Source: Thermoplasmatota archaeon (GTDB lineage: Archaea; Thermoplasmatota; E2; DHVEG-1). From it: 15,418 nt of DNA. Location: NCBI GenBank assembly GCA_030612095.1, contig JAUWOO010000023.1, positions 1 to 15,418 of the forward strand, read 5' to 3'. Both the position numbers and the translations under genes were made by a program. Position 1 is the stretch's first letter, and the number at the start of each line of letters is the position of its first letter. The notes beneath the pieces are model-generated. The model saw nothing but the letters and a program-made list of their open reading frames with translations, did no database searches and was not told the origin of the DNA. Positions 14,802 through 15,418 of this stretch are shown here, in pieces.

Positions 14802-14940
14802 AATTAATCCTTATTTTCAATGTGGTGTTGCGTACAACATTCTTTATCATTCCAATACAATTATTCTTTATTTTTTCTCATGCAAAGATCACATCTGAAT
14901 TTATTCCCTTCAACCTTCTGATAAAACAACGCCTCTTTCA
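14802..14940. other. Gap between methyltransferase gene and nadA
   Basis: Most of the gap is filled by the radical SAM fragment at 14861-14944. The remaining 60 bases upstream of the methyltransferase are AT-rich. The AATAAAGAATAAT region and the AAGGATTA ribosome binding site would fit a promoter, but no box is convincing. Confidence 0.5.
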
Positions 14941-14944
14941 TCAT
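14861..14944 (-). pseudogene. N-terminal fragment of an AMMECR1-associated radical SAM enzyme
   Basis: The minus-strand frame starting ATGATGAAAGAG at 14944, which overlaps the nadA stop by ATGA, reads MMKEALFYQKVEGNKFRCDL then CMRKNKE and stops at 14861-14863. The beginning matches the conserved start of AmmeMemoRadiSam-system radical SAM proteins (KEALFYxKLxxxKVxCxLCPHxC). About 16 residues that carry PHxC and the glycine-rich loop are missing, and then RKNKE resembles the following VRxNxxG piece. The rest of the gene is gone. The start overlap with nadA shows that it was once translated as part of that operon. Identification is from pattern memory. Confidence 0.6.
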
Positions 14945-15418
14945 ATTCTCAACATTTTATCTAAAGCATTTTTTGCTCTGATTCGTATTTCCTCTGGAAT
15001 GTGAACTTCATATTCCCCCCGTTCTAATGCCAATTTCACTTTTTCTAGCCTTATTTGATTCATACCAATACACAAAGTTCCAATGGGATAGAATTTTTTA
15101 TCAGAATTATCCTTTAGCAATCGGTAAACAAAATTATCTTCCGTTCCGACAATGAACTCCTTTTGATTGGATTGAGCCACATATCTCGACATTTGAGATG
15201 TGCTACCTACAAAATCTGCTAAATGTCTCACTGGTGTGGTGCATTCTGGGTGGACTATAACCTCTGCGCCAGAATGCATATCTTTTAATTTTTTAAACTG
15301 TTTTAGCTTAATATTTTCATGAACGTAACAATAGCCATCCCATAAAATAACATCTTTATCTGTATGTTCAGCTACGTATGACCCAAGGTTTTTATCTGGG
15401 AGAAATAAAATTTGGTCC
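14941..15418 (-). CDS. nadA: Quinolinate synthase NadA, C-terminal part
   Basis: NadA condenses iminoaspartate with dihydroxyacetone phosphate to make quinolinate, the precursor of NAD, using a [4Fe-4S] cluster. The frame is open from the window edge (15418) to TGA at 14941-14943, giving 159 residues; the N-terminal half lies outside. Recognised pieces are LFLPDKNLGSYVA, LWDGYCYVHE, VIVHPEC, ADFVGSTSQM, EFIVGTE and the closing LEKVKLALE. HPEC provides a cluster ligand, and the C-terminal cysteine is in CIGMN, where most members have CPNM. The first ATG visible at 15279 is internal and not the true start. Confidence 0.93.
   Translation of the reverse strand, partial: DQILFLPDKNLGSYVAEHTDKDVILWDGYCYVHENIKLKQFKKLKDMHSGAEVIVHPECTTPVRHLADFVGSTSQMSRYVAQSNQKEFIVGTEDNFVYRLLKDNSDKKFYPIGTLCIGMNQIRLEKVKLALERGEYEVHIPEEIRIRAKNALDKMLRI

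Noticed and set aside
1..15418. CRISPR array, tRNA, rRNA or riboswitch
   Set aside because: No regularly spaced repeats, cloverleaf with CCA or conserved T-loop, rRNA-like segment or known aptamer pattern was noticed on reading either strand. A covariance-model search was not possible here.

Overview
The window is AT-rich and almost certainly archaeal. One gene (5912) has a TTTAAATA box about 28 bases before its ATG and no room for a leader, which is the archaeal leaderless arrangement. The hydrogenase is the methanogen-type group 3c (Mvh) form, and the exported ApbE-like lipoprotein carries twelve N-glycosylation sequons. The likely host is an anaerobic euryarchaeal or Thermoplasmatota-like organism living on H2, ferredoxin and NAD(H). 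The exact taxon cannot be fixed from this sequence.

Left part, plus strand: the end of a class I/II aminotransferase with an in-frame stop codon near the window edge, then a tight mvhG-mvhA-protease-mvhD operon for a cytoplasmic [NiFe] hydrogenase, then a malic enzyme, then a small exported protein with one CXXCH motif. HdrA, the usual electron partner of MvhD, is not in the window.

Middle: about 400 bases between converging genes (6263-6661). They hold a 31-base imperfect hairpin, what looks like the decayed, frameshifted start of an insertion-sequence transposase, and a GC-rich hairpin just after rnfB.

Right part, minus strand: a complete rnfCDGEAB operon preceded by apbE. Rnf is a membrane ion-pumping ferredoxin oxidoreductase. 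ApbE is the enzyme that attaches FMN to RnfG and RnfD, and both target threonine motifs are present. RnfB has lost exactly the ligands of one of its [4Fe-4S] clusters. Upstream lie a radical SAM protein and a methyltransferase that form a two-gene unit, and then the C-terminal half of nadA.

The radical SAM/methyltransferase pair is bounded by two gene fragments: the C-terminal part of a TusA-like protein overlapping the radical SAM gene's 3' end, and the first codons of an AMMECR1-associated radical SAM enzyme overlapping the nadA stop. This looks like the scar of an insertion or of nested deletions.

Taken together, hydrogenase (H2 to ferredoxin/disulfide), malic enzyme (malate to pyruvate plus NAD(P)H) and Rnf (ferredoxin to NAD or another acceptor with ion pumping) form a plausible redox-balancing block. 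No CRISPR array, rRNA or tRNA was recognised. I did not find a clearly new multi-gene system; the most unusual items are the RnfB cluster loss, the heavily sequon-marked ApbE with an insertion, the CXXCH protein and the gene fragments.
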